From a virus, in the IMG/VR virus record IMGVR_UViG_3300020156_000063, positions 1-37,594 of that record: 37,594 nucleotides of DNA; one strand, written 5' to 3'. A program made the translations under genes and the position numbers. Of this stretch, positions 27,661 through 35,416 are shown one piece after another. The stretch's first letter is position 1; every line of letters starts with the position of its first letter. The notes beneath the pieces are model-generated. The model worked only from the letters and a program-made list of their open reading frames with translations, was not told the DNA's origin and made no database searches.

Positions 27661-30600
27661 ATGGCGACAAACCGCCGCGACGTCAGTCTCGTAGTCCGCG
27701 CCAAGGACGAGGCGACCAAGGCGTTCGAATCGGCGGCGGCGGCGCTTGAGTCCCTGCTCGGCGTCAACACCAAGGTCGGGGCCAGCGCCACCCAGACCGG
27801 CACCCGCCTGGAAGACCTGGCGGCGATCGCGCTGACGATCGACAAGGCTTACGGCAAGATCAGCGGCGCGGCCGACAACGCCGCGGCGGCGTTCGCCCGG
27901 CAGCAGGCGTCGATCACCGAATCCAAGTCCCAGCTCGCCGCGCTCAAGGGGCAGGCCGAAGCCGCCGCTGCAGCGATCGCGCGCCTCAAGAGCGCCGACG
28001 CGATCGTGGACGCCGGCCGCGACCAGAGTGGGCGGATCGCCCAGCTCACCTTCCTGACCGAACAGTACGATCGCCTGCAGGCGCAGCAGGCGAAGCTGAC
28101 CGGCTCCATCGCGGCGCAGGAAGCCGCGCTCGACAGGCAGCGCTCCAGCCTGCAGCAGATCGGGTCGACGGCGATCGCCGCCGCCGAGGCGCAGGAGCGC
28201 CTGGCCGCCGAGATCCTGGTCGAGACCGACGCCATGCACAAGGCCGCCGCGGCGGCCGACCATCTGTCCGACGTCCAGCAGCGCATCAACAAGCTGACGG
28301 GCGTCGACCGCCAGCAGTCGAACAGCGCGTCCGCCTCGGCCGAGATCCTCGCCGAGGTCGCCAACCGCGATCACCTGATCCAGAAGCTGAAGGCCGAGCA
28401 GGCGGCCACGGCGGAACTGGCGGCGACCCAGGAAGCGCAGCGCCGGGCCGCGCGGCTGCTGCCGGGCGACGCGACCACGGGCAAGTCCGCCCGCGACTCG
28501 GCGGCCGTGTTCACCGCCGCCGACGAGAAGGTCGCCCGCGACTTCGAGGCCCAGATCCGGCAGAACGCCCAGGCGGCCAAGGAGATGGACGCCGCCGCCG
28601 CGCGCCTGCGCGCCCAGCTCGACCCCATGGCGGAGATCCAGGACCGGCTGAACCGCGAGCTGGCCGAAGCCAACGCCCTCTACAAGGCCGGCCGCATCTC
28701 GGCGACCGAGCTGGCGGGGGCCACCAAGCTGCTGAAGGCCAACGCCGACAACGCGGCCCAGTCGCTTGGCCGGATGGGCGCGGGCTCGGGCAAGCCGACG
28801 CTGTTCGGCCTCAAGCCCTACGAACTGCAGAACCTCAGCTTCCAGGTCAACGACGTCGTCACCCAGCTTGCCTCGGGTACGTCGCTGACCCAGACCCTGG
28901 CGCAGCAGGGCGGCCAGCTATTCCAGATCTTCCCGAAGGTCGGCTCGTCGATCATCGCGGCGTTCAAGAGCCCGCCCGTGCTGCTGTTCGGCGCCGCCCT
29001 GACGGCCGTCGTGCTCGGGCTCAAGGAGCTGCAGGACCAGGCGACGCGGCTGCGCGAGTTCACGGGCGTCCTCCAGGCGACGGCCGATGCCGGCGTCGCG
29101 CAGGCCGAGTCGCTGGCCAAGGCGTCAGACCAACTGGACCGCTACGGCCTGTCCGCCAAGGAGGCGGTCGCCGTCGTCCGCACCTTCCTCAAGGAAGGGA
29201 TCAACCCGGACCGGATCACCGAGTTCGGCGTCGCCGCCAAGAACATGGCGCAGGTGCTCGGGGTCGACGTCAAGGACGCCGCCAAGGATCTCGCGGACGC
29301 GTTCACGGGCGGCTACGACGCGATCAAGAAGCTGGACGACGCGATCAACTTCCTGAGCGCCACCCAACGGGAGCACATCCGCGTCCTGTTCGAGGAGGGC
29401 AGGGCGCAGGAAGCCCGCGCCGAAGCCTTCCGCATCGTCTCGGAGCGCTACGACGAAGGCGCGCGGAACATGCGCGGCCCGTGGTCCGAGGCCGTCAGGT
29501 CGCTGGGCAACGCCTGGGACGCGTTCATCAAGCTGATCGCCAACTCGCCGGTCATCACCAGCATGGCCAACGCGCTCGACCAACTGGGCAAGTCGGTCAC
29601 GAGCGTCCTGAATCGGCTGGCCGGCGCGACCACGCTCAACGACATCAACAACGACATCGAGCTTTACTACAAGCGGATCGGCGAGCTGAACCAGCACATC
29701 GCCAACCTGGGCGACCCGCTCGGCTTCAAGCAAAGGCAGATCGACGACTACGCCGAGCGCATCAAGAAGCTGTACGCCGAGCAGAAGAAGCTCCTGGAAC
29801 AGGAGAAGCAGTTCAGCGGCCAGGATACGCGGTCGAACGGCACCGAGCAGCAGAGGAAGATCGACGCCGATATCGAGCGCGCCGATCAGAAGAAGCTGGC
29901 CGCGGCCAAGGAACTGTCGCACGAGAAGCGCATCCAGCTCGCCTACGAGGAAGCCCTGCTCGCCGCCCAGAACAAGGGTGCGTCGGACGCGGTGTCGCGA
30001 GCGAGCGCCGAGCGCGCGGCGCTGATCGAGAAGCAGAAGATCGAGAAGGAGATCACGGCCGAGAAGGCCAAGCAGGCCCGCGAGGAAGAGGCCGCGATCA
30101 AGTCGTTCTCGAAGAAGGTCGTCGGCGTCGAGAGCGGCGGCAATCCGAACGCGAAGAATCCGCTGTCGACGGCGACCGGCCTTGGCCAGTTCATCGAAAG
30201 CACCTGGCTGGACCTGTTCCGCCGCCACTTCCCCGACGAAGCGGCGCGCATGGGACAGGACGCGATCCTGGCCCTGCGCCGGGACTCCGAGATCTCGAAG
30301 AAGATGATCGAGATCTATGCGCGGGAGAACTCGGAGGTTCTGAAGAAGGCCGGCCAGTCGGTCACCGAAGCCAACCTCTACCTGACGCACTTCCTCGGCG
30401 CGGCCGGCGCGAAGAAGCTGCTGCGCGCCTCCGCCGACACGCCGGTCGATCAGATCCTCGGCGCGGACCAGATCGCGGCGAACCGGCCGATCCTGCAGGG
30501 CAAGACGGCCGGACAGGTCCGCTCCTGGGCCGGGCGGAAATTCGGCGAAGCCTCGGCCGCCGACTCCGGGGTGACCGAGCGCCTGGCGGAGATCGAGCAG

Positions 30601-31803
30601 CAGCGTCTCGATACCCAGACCCAGTTCAACGAGAAGATCAAGGACGAGAACGAGAAGCGTCAGCTCGGGATCGCCTCGATGCAGGCGCAGCAGGGCCTGC
30701 ACGGCGAGGCCCTGATCGCCGAGCAGCGCAAACAGGCGGTGGCGGAAGCCGTGCTGCGCAAGCAGCAGGAGATCGACAAGCTCAACGCCGACCGGGTTGC
30801 CAACGGCCAGCCCGCCGACCTGCAGTTCACCGAGGCGCAGAAGAAGGCCGTCGAGGAACTGGCCGGCAAGTATTTCGACCTGGCGCACGCCAAGGACGTG
30901 GCGGCGGCGCAGCGCGAGGCGGCGCATCGTCCGGTGGACGATCTGCTGGCCCAGCGCGATGCGATCCAGGCGCAGATCGACGCCTACCAGCTCCAGGGCA
31001 TCAGCGTCGCCGACCTGGAAAAGAAGCTGGCGGCTGTCAATGCGCGGCTTCTCGAAGCCATCCCGAACGCGATCGCGTTCTACGAGTCGCTCAAGAACAA
31101 CGCCGCCGCCATGGCGGCGCTGGGCCTCACGGCTGAGCAGATCGAAGCCATCATCGCGAAGCTGAAGACGGTGAAGGTCGAAGGGAACGGGCTCAACACC
31201 CAGTTCCTGATGACCGGCAAGCAGATCAACGAGACGTTCGCGCAAGGCGCGGCCAACGCGTTCGATCGCTTCGCCCAGGCCGTGGCCGAGGGCAAGGACG
31301 TCATGTCGTCGCTGAAGGACGCCTTCCTCCAGTTCGCCGCCGACTTCCTGCGCCAGATCGCCCAGATGATCATCAAGCAGATGATCTTCAACATCATCGG
31401 CGGCGCGACCGGCAGTGGCGGCGGCGGACTGGGCGGCGGCATCGCCGGGGCGATCGGCAGCATTTTCCACGAGGGGGGCATCGCCGGTCGGAGCGCGCCC
31501 ACCCGCACGATCGACGCCGGCTGGTTCCAGAACGCCATGCGCTACCACACCGGGGGCATCGCCGGCCTGCGGCCGGGCGAGGTTCCCGCCATCCTGAAGC
31601 GCGGCGAGGAAGTGCTGCCGCAGAACGATCCGCGGCATGTGGCCAACGGCGGCGGTGGGGGCACGACGAGCATCAAGAACGTGGTGGTGTTCGACCCCGC
31701 CGAGGTGCTGTCGAAGGGTCTCGCCAGCAAGGTCGGCGAGAAGGTGCTGCTGAACTTCGTCCGCGAGAACAAGGGCGCGGTGCAGCAGGCGCTGTCGAGC
31801 TAG
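27661..31803 (+). CDS. Tail tape measure protein with lytic transglycosylase domain
   Basis: 1380 residues, the longest gene in the window. Residues 1-370 are Ala/Gln-rich coiled coil. Residues 378-450 (NLSFQVNDVVTQLASGTSLT, then a hydrophobic segment PVLLFGAALTAVVLGL near 440) are the recognisable tape-measure core; charged helices follow. Residues about 818-960 form an SLT-type transglycosylase domain: VGVESGGNPNAKN with likely catalytic Glu near 824, then TATGLGQFIESTW. The C-terminus is Gly-rich with FHEGGIAG and TGGIAGLRPGEVPAILKRGE, common in this family. It sets tail length and would cut peptidoglycan at DNA entry. Confidence 0.93.
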   Translation: MATNRRDVSLVVRAKDEATKAFESAAAALESLLGVNTKVGASATQTGTRLEDLAAIALTIDKAYGKISGAADNAAAAFARQQASITESKSQLAALKGQAEAAAAAIARLKSADAIVDAGRDQSGRIAQLTFLTEQYDRLQAQQAKLTGSIAAQEAALDRQRSSLQQIGSTAIAAAEAQERLAAEILVETDAMHKAAAAADHLSDVQQRINKLTGVDRQQSNSASASAEILAEVANRDHLIQKLKAEQAATAELAATQEAQRRAARLLPGDATTGKSARDSAAVFTAADEKVARDFEAQIRQNAQAAKEMDAAAARLRAQLDPMAEIQDRLNRELAEANALYKAGRISATELAGATKLLKANADNAAQSLGRMGAGSGKPTLFGLKPYELQNLSFQVNDVVTQLASGTSLTQTLAQQGGQLFQIFPKVGSSIIAAFKSPPVLLFGAALTAVVLGLKELQDQATRLREFTGVLQATADAGVAQAESLAKASDQLDRYGLSAKEAVAVVRTFLKEGINPDRITEFGVAAKNMAQVLGVDVKDAAKDLADAFTGGYDAIKKLDDAINFLSATQREHIRVLFEEGRAQEARAEAFRIVSERYDEGARNMRGPWSEAVRSLGNAWDAFIKLIANSPVITSMANALDQLGKSVTSVLNRLAGATTLNDINNDIELYYKRIGELNQHIANLGDPLGFKQRQIDDYAERIKKLYAEQKKLLEQEKQFSGQDTRSNGTEQQRKIDADIERADQKKLAAAKELSHEKRIQLAYEEALLAAQNKGASDAVSRASAERAALIEKQKIEKEITAEKAKQAREEEAAIKSFSKKVVGVESGGNPNAKNPLSTATGLGQFIESTWLDLFRRHFPDEAARMGQDAILALRRDSEISKKMIEIYARENSEVLKKAGQSVTEANLYLTHFLGAAGAKKLLRASADTPVDQILGADQIAANRPILQGKTAGQVRSWAGRKFGEASAADSGVTERLAEIEQQRLDTQTQFNEKIKDENEKRQLGIASMQAQQGLHGEALIAEQRKQAVAEAVLRKQQEIDKLNADRVANGQPADLQFTEAQKKAVEELAGKYFDLAHAKDVAAAQREAAHRPVDDLLAQRDAIQAQIDAYQLQGISVADLEKKLAAVNARLLEAIPNAIAFYESLKNNAAAMAALGLTAEQIEAIIAKLKTVKVEGNGLNTQFLMTGKQINETFAQGAANAFDRFAQAVAEGKDVMSSLKDAFLQFAADFLRQIAQMIIKQMIFNIIGGATGSGGGGLGGGIAGAIGSIFHEGGIAGRSAPTRTIDAGWFQNAMRYHTGGIAGLRPGEVPAILKRGEEVLPQNDPRHVANGGGGGTTSIKNVVVFDPAEVLSKGLASKVGEKVLLNFVRENKGAVQQALSS

Positions 31804-31984
31804 GTCGAGCCCTGCGACGGGCTCGAAACTGGTGTTCGCCGCACCAATCGGTCCTGTTGACGACCATCCAGCTACCTCGCTGAGAAGAAGGGAGTGTCTG
31901 TACCGGTGGGCCGCGGCGACATATGCCTGGCTCCTGGCTGACGTCGTCGTAGAAGCGGCACGTCTTGCAGGTCGGTTGGCTCAT
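31673..31984 (-). CDS. Small four-cysteine protein (last gene of array 3, overlaps tape measure)
   Basis: 103 residues as read. The first 50 (CKTCRFYDD, GICRRGPPVQ, WMVVNRTDWCGEHQ) have a four-Cys pattern (C6, C9, C22, C48) that I recognise from small phage zinc proteins ending at WCGE. The remaining 50 are Arg/Pro/Ser-rich and are the antisense of the tape-measure 3' end, so they look like read-through after loss of the original stop. The gene therefore overlaps the convergent tape-measure gene by 131 bases. Start at the ATGA overlap behind a repeat copy. Confidence 0.6.
   Translation of the reverse strand: MSQPTCKTCRFYDDVSQEPGICRRGPPVQTLPSSQRGSWMVVNRTDWCGEHQFRARRRARPSSTAPAAPRPCSRGRSSAAPSRRPCWRDPSTAPRRGRTPPRS
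31805..31826. terminator. Hairpin between the tape measure and array 3
   Basis: TCGAGCCC (31805-31812) and GGGCTCGA (31819-31826) form a perfect 8-bp stem with a 6-base loop directly after the tape-measure stop. It is also the terminal copy of the array 3 repeat. It could stop transcription from both sides, although there is no T-run. Confidence 0.5.
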
Positions 31985-32508
31985 TTCGGTTCCTCAGACT
32001 GGGATCGAACTGGGTCGACCGGACGCCATAGCTGAAGCCACGCATCCTTGTCCCCGGCTTCAAGGAAGGGTCGGGCCAGTTCCAGAGTCCCTCTCGCGTT
32101 CTGGAAGTAGACGAAACCTTCACCGCGGCTACCCCACAGGTTCGTCAGACCGAAGCAGTCGGCCAGGGCCTGCACGCTGGCGCCATGTGGACACTCCAGA
32201 ACTTCCGCGCCGTTCGCGAAGATCCAGTCGAGATCGCGCTTCTGTGCGGCTTCCGTCTCCTGCTCGTGCTCCCACTGGTCGAGGAGGTCTGCGCGACCCG
32301 CTTCCATCAGTGTCAGTTGGTGCTCGTCGTACCAGGAGGTTCGACCCTGCCCCTTAATGTGGATCGTGTAGGTGTCCGCCTGGCTGCCGCCGTACTGATC
32401 CTTGTACGAGCCGATCACGATCGCTTCGCAGTCGGCCGTGAAGTGGGTCATGTAGGGGCCGAGATCCTTCGCGACCTGAACGTGGTCGCCGCGCTGGAAC
32501 TTCTGCAT
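31981..32508 (-). CDS. Array 3 protein, unknown function
   Basis: 175 residues from the ATG at 32508, which overlaps the preceding TGA (TGATG); a GTG one codon earlier is possible. The N-terminal third resembles a small beta barrel (QRGDHVQVAKDLGPYM, CEAIVIGSYKD, YTIHIKGQGRTSWYDEHQL), a common layout for phage accessory proteins binding nucleic acid or protein. The rest is mixed with WIFANGAEVLECPHG and GEGFVYFQNARG. It ends QSEEPK from the repeat. Confidence 0.65.
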   Translation of the reverse strand: MQKFQRGDHVQVAKDLGPYMTHFTADCEAIVIGSYKDQYGGSQADTYTIHIKGQGRTSWYDEHQLTLMEAGRADLLDQWEHEQETEAAQKRDLDWIFANGAEVLECPHGASVQALADCFGLTNLWGSRGEGFVYFQNARGTLELARPFLEAGDKDAWLQLWRPVDPVRSQSEEPK

Positions 32509-32762
32509 CACTTCGATCCCTCGGATCGGGCTGGAACGTCGCGCAGATCGAGCGAGGACTCGTACCGCTCGCCAGTCCCGCCGCAGCGACCGCAGGCAGC
32601 GTAGCTATGCTCGGTGTCGACCTCGCCGGTCCCTTTGCACCTGGGGCAAGGTTCGCCGCACCAGCCGTCGCCGTTCTTGCTGACGGCACCTGGCGTCAGG
32701 ACCGCTGCCACTTCGCCAGGTCGCAGGCCGGCGGCACCGCCTCTGTGGAATATCCCACCCAT
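32508..32762 (-). CDS. DnaJ-type zinc-finger protein with tape-measure-like N-terminus
   Basis: 84 residues. Residues 34-66 carry two CxxCxGxG modules (CPRCKGTGE and CGRCGGTGE), the DnaJ central zinc-finger repeat, so one zinc is likely. The first 27 residues, IFHRGGAAGLRPGEVAAVLTPG, strongly resemble the extreme C-terminus of the tape measure (IFHEGG, GGIAGLRPGEVPAILKRG) encoded 0.7 kb away on the other strand. It may be a tail-assembly accessory or a recombination product. TGATG start, C-terminal SEGSK from the repeat. Confidence 0.7.
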   Translation of the reverse strand: MGGIFHRGGAAGLRPGEVAAVLTPGAVSKNGDGWCGEPCPRCKGTGEVDTEHSYAACGRCGGTGERYESSLDLRDVPARSEGSK

Positions 32763-33214
32763 CAGTTCGGTTCCTTTGATAGGGCTGGAACGGCACTCGG
32801 AAAGAACGGCGCGAGCGGATCGGGCTTACCCTCGTTCCACCACAACCCGCCTGCCGCACGATGACGGTGGCCGACGACGACCATGCTCTGCGAGTTGATG
32901 TCCCACTCCAGGTACTCGACCTCGCCGTAGCCGTAGGACTTCAGGAAGGCGTGTGCGGCCTTGAGCGCAGCGCCGCGCGTTCGGAATGTCACCTCATGGT
33001 CGGTAAGGTCGTAGGCACGTAGAGCGGCCTTCACCTTGGCGTCGAAAACTTCCTCCGGCCAATCGTAAAAGTCGCCGTATTGGCGGTGAACGACCCTGAT
33101 GTCGACGGGTTCTTCGTCCGCGTTGATGTGAATGCTCCAACGATCGTCGCGCACCTCGCACGCCGTTTCGCAGAGGTTCAGCCGGTGCTTGGGCGGCTCG
33201 TTGATGGTCTGCAT
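32762..33214 (-). CDS. Array 3 protein, unknown function
   Basis: 150 residues from ATG 33214 (MQTINEPPKH), set by the repeat at 33214-33241 and the TGATG overlap; the longer reading enters the preceding gene. Pattern: WSIHINADEEPVDIRVVHRQ, YDWPEEVFDAKVKAALRAYD, then TFRTRGAALKAAHAFLKSYG and MVVVGHRHRAAGGLWW, probably alpha/beta. No domain recognised. Ends SKEPN from the repeat. Confidence 0.65.
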   Translation of the reverse strand: MQTINEPPKHRLNLCETACEVRDDRWSIHINADEEPVDIRVVHRQYGDFYDWPEEVFDAKVKAALRAYDLTDHEVTFRTRGAALKAAHAFLKSYGYGEVEYLEWDINSQSMVVVGHRHRAAGGLWWNEGKPDPLAPFFPSAVPALSKEPN

Positions 33215-33576
33215 CAGTTCGAACCCCCTTGAAGGGATCGAAGCATCACGGAGATGTCCTCCGTCGACAGATGGGTGGGCGGACGGTTGCTTTCGCGTAC
33301 TAGACTGGAGACCTCCTTCCACAGGCGCGTCCGCTCGACGTGCGCCTCATAGAGTTCGCGGCTAGACCAGAGTTGTGGCGGGTAGCCGAAGTCCTGATCA
33401 CCGTGACCGTTGTCTACGTCGAAACGATTTTCGCAGTGATAGCCGGGCGCAATTTCCCGCTTCACCGTGATCCATCGGCGTCCGATCTTGCTGACCTCAC
33501 CGTCATAGAGATCAGGGGCTCTGCCGTTGCGATGAACGGAGATGACGACCTTCTGGCCGACTTGGTAATGGGCCAT
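33214..33576 (-). CDS. Beta-barrel-like small phage protein
   Basis: 120 residues. YQVGQKVVISVHRNGR, YDGEVSKIGRRWITVKRE and NRFDVDNGHGD, followed by PPQLWSSRELYEAHVERTRLWKEV, match the layout I know from small phage 'beta barrel' proteins: an SH3/KOW-like barrel then a helix. Function unknown. TGATG start; ends LQGGSN from the repeat. Confidence 0.7.
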   Translation of the reverse strand: MAHYQVGQKVVISVHRNGRAPDLYDGEVSKIGRRWITVKREIAPGYHCENRFDVDNGHGDQDFGYPPQLWSSRELYEAHVERTRLWKEVSSLVRESNRPPTHLSTEDISVMLRSLQGGSN

Positions 33577-33782
33577 CAGTTCGATCCCCTGGACAGGGGT
33601 ACGACGCGATAAGGGATAATATCGAGATCATTGTCGCCGCCTGTTATCCACGGATGGCCCCAGCGGAAGCGCTCGGAGCTGGCTACTACGCTATCGACTT
33701 CACCGTATCGGTAGCGCACCTCGACGCTGTGACCCGGCACAGGGTTCTCGCCGCCGGCCCACTCGATCCATTCATCAGTCAT
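33576..33782 (-). CDS. Small protein, unknown function
   Basis: 68 residues with a Trp-rich N-terminus (DEWIEWAGGENPVPGHSVEV), a charged strand (RYRYGEVDSVVASSERFRW) and DLDIIPYRVV. This reads as a small all-beta phage protein; the form is common in phage arrays and I know no function. Start after a repeat copy containing GGGACCGAAC; ends LSRGSN, with TGA overlapping the next ATG. Confidence 0.7.
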   Translation of the reverse strand: MTDEWIEWAGGENPVPGHSVEVRYRYGEVDSVVASSERFRWGHPWITGGDNDLDIIPYRVVPLSRGSN

Positions 33783-33859
33783 CTCAGTTCGGTCCCTTCG
33801 ACCGTCCCCGGCCGGTGAGGGGACGCGGACCCATTCCGCGCCCCATACCTACAGACGTC

Positions 33860-34333
33860 CTACGCCTCGGGCTCCGGACGGCCGCCCAGCGTCGCGATGT
33901 CGGCCAGCGCCTGGGCGATGGCGATCTCCGCCGCGGTGATGTGGCGGTCGTGCTGCTCGACGTCCTTGCGCAGGCCGGCGAGTTGCTGTTCGAGGTCGGC
34001 GATGTCTTCCAGATCCTCTGTGCGGCTCTCCTTCACGTCGGCAAGTTCGCGGCGGCGATCGGCGAGCAGCTTGCGCAGCATCTGCACGGACGCCGACTCC
34101 GGCGGCTCGACCGCAGGTTCGGGCTCGGCCGGCGCTTGCGGCACGTCGAGCGGCGGGATCGCGGGCTCTGGGCTGCACGCGCTACCCAGCCAAATATTGG
34201 AGCCGCTCGTTTGGAACAGCACCTTCGGACGGTAGATGGTGTCGTTGTTGATGTGTGCGCGCATCAGCCGCTCCCATCGCTCCGCAAATGTCTCGGCGCG
34301 GTTGATGCCGATCTGCACGTCTTGCTTGCTCAT
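33860..34333 (-). CDS. Pro-rich linker plus coiled-coil protein (first gene of array 3)
   Basis: 157 residues; ATG with GGAGAA upstream. Residues 1-50 form a small N-terminal domain (DVQIGINRAETFAERWERLM, YRPKVLFQTSGSN). Residues 53-80 are a Pro/Glu/Ala linker. Residues 83-150 are a long heptad-patterned helix (LRKLLADRRRELADVKES, LEDIADLEQQLAGLRKDVEQ), a clear coiled coil. It could be a structural or scaffolding factor; unknown. First gene behind P7. Confidence 0.75.
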   Translation of the reverse strand: MSKQDVQIGINRAETFAERWERLMRAHINNDTIYRPKVLFQTSGSNIWLGSACSPEPAIPPLDVPQAPAEPEPAVEPPESASVQMLRKLLADRRRELADVKESRTEDLEDIADLEQQLAGLRKDVEQHDRHITAAEIAIAQALADIATLGGRPEPEA

Positions 34334-34369
34334 GGTCGTTCTCCGGTTCTGTTTCAGGAAGACAATCCT

Positions 34370-34422
34370 TCAACTAACGCTTGAGTACGACCGTTCCGCT
34401 TCCCTTGTCAACAAAATAGTGA
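34370..34422 (-). promoter_or_regulatory. Promoter P7 of array 3, with two operator-like palindromes
   Basis: Minus strand: -35 TTGACA (34406-34411) preceded by a degenerate palindrome (plus-strand TCAAC-AAAAT-AGTGA, 34408-34422); -10 TACTCA at 18 bases (34382-34387) or GTACTC at 17. A second, better site TCAAC-TAACG-CTTGA (34370-34384) overlaps the -10 and resembles the P6 site. The tail gene at 34435 starts divergently only 13 bases beyond. Confidence 0.6.
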
Positions 34423-34434
34423 TACCACACGGAC

Positions 34435-35412
34435 ATGGCGTTTTCCTCGGGCACCGCGACGGACCACGACGACCTCTGGTCGAAGCTGATCACCTTCCTG
34501 ACCGCCGATGCCGGCCTCGTCGCCGACGACCAGGCGTGGACGGCCGAGTGGACGCACGCGGACGGCTCGGCGAGCGGCGTCGTGCTGCAAGGCCCCGGCC
34601 TGGCCGCCCAGGACGCGGTGATGGTGGGGATGCGCCTGGTCGAGCGGCCGACGCCCGACGAGTACGAGATCGAGCTGGTCGGCATGACGGGCATCATCTC
34701 CAGCGCCACCGGCTTCAACGAGCACGTCAACGTCTCGCCGAAGAAGGTGCGGATGTTCGTCGACAGCGGCCCGATGGACTACTGGTTCGTCGCCAACGGC
34801 CGGCGCTTCATCGTGGTGGTGAAGATCTCGACGGTGTTCGAGACGCTGTACGCCGGTTTCATCCTACCCTACGCCATGCCGGACCAATACAGCTACCCGC
34901 TGTTCATCGGCGGCAGCGCCGGGGAGAGCACTGACGGCGATCTGACCTCGTGGCGCTCCTCGGCCGCCGGTCATCGCCATTTCCCACACAGCTACTACAG
35001 CACCGTCACCTCGCCGAGCTATGAACCCGCAGCCTGGCTGATCAGCCCACAAGGTGACTGGTTGCGCTGTGCTGGTTCCGGCTTCACGGACGCCGACGTC
35101 GCCATCGGGCCGCGCTACTTCCAGAGCGGCTTCGGCATCTCTACGGTGTTGAGCAGCACCAACTTCGGCTACGGGGAAATCCGTGTGCGGATGCGCGCCG
35201 GTTTCGGCGGCGAGTTCGCGTTGACTCCGCACACCCTGGTACAGGCGTCCCCTTCCGACCAGACCTACGGCATCCTCCACGGCACCTACCATGTGTCCGG
35301 GTTCGGCAACGCCTCGGAGAACATCGTTACGGTCGATTCCGTCGACCATCTCGTCGTGCAGGACGTCTTCCGCACCGAGACGGGCGACTACTGGGCGCTG
35401 GCGCTGGAGTAG
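34435..35412 (+). CDS. Tail/virion structural protein
   Basis: 325 residues. Aromatic, beta-rich sequence with DDLWSKLITFLTADAGLVAD at the start, SPKKVRMFVDSGPMDYWFVA near 100-120 and ETLYAGFILPYAMPDQYSYP near 140. This is similar in style to phage virion proteins encoded after the tape measure. The KVxxFxD...Y..LYxG arrangement recurs in the next gene, suggesting distant paralogy. There is little room for a ribosome site (CACACGGAC) and the transcript start is unclear, because array 3 separates it from the tape measure. Confidence 0.7.
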   Translation: MAFSSGTATDHDDLWSKLITFLTADAGLVADDQAWTAEWTHADGSASGVVLQGPGLAAQDAVMVGMRLVERPTPDEYEIELVGMTGIISSATGFNEHVNVSPKKVRMFVDSGPMDYWFVANGRRFIVVVKISTVFETLYAGFILPYAMPDQYSYPLFIGGSAGESTDGDLTSWRSSAAGHRHFPHSYYSTVTSPSYEPAAWLISPQGDWLRCAGSGFTDADVAIGPRYFQSGFGISTVLSSTNFGYGEIRVRMRAGFGGEFALTPHTLVQASPSDQTYGILHGTYHVSGFGNASENIVTVDSVDHLVVQDVFRTETGDYWALALE

Positions 35413-35416
35413 AATC

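Larger units (their letters stand above)
31805..34333 (-). repeat. Start-associated repeat, array 3 (7 copies)
   Basis: Copies at 31805-31827 (terminal), 31985-32010, 32511-32534, 32763-32790, 33214-33241, 33577-33602 and 33783-33809. In gene sense they are CCC, a short loop, AGGGGATCGAAC or AGGAACCGAAC, then TGATG. Here the upstream gene is usually translated through the element in another frame and ends (G/E)(S/P)(N/K)-stop, with TGA overlapping the next ATG. Same element as arrays 1 and 2, more than 15 kb away. Confidence 0.85.

Noticed and set aside
29125-31638. 837-codon minus-strand open frame
   Set aside because: It is the antisense of the tape measure, kept open by GC-rich codon bias; low-complexity Leu/Arg/Asp composition and no start signal or domain.
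32762-33322. 186-codon version of the array 3 gene
   Set aside because: The first 36 codons lie in the preceding gene and the start element; the ATG at 33214 with TGATG overlap is consistent with its neighbours.
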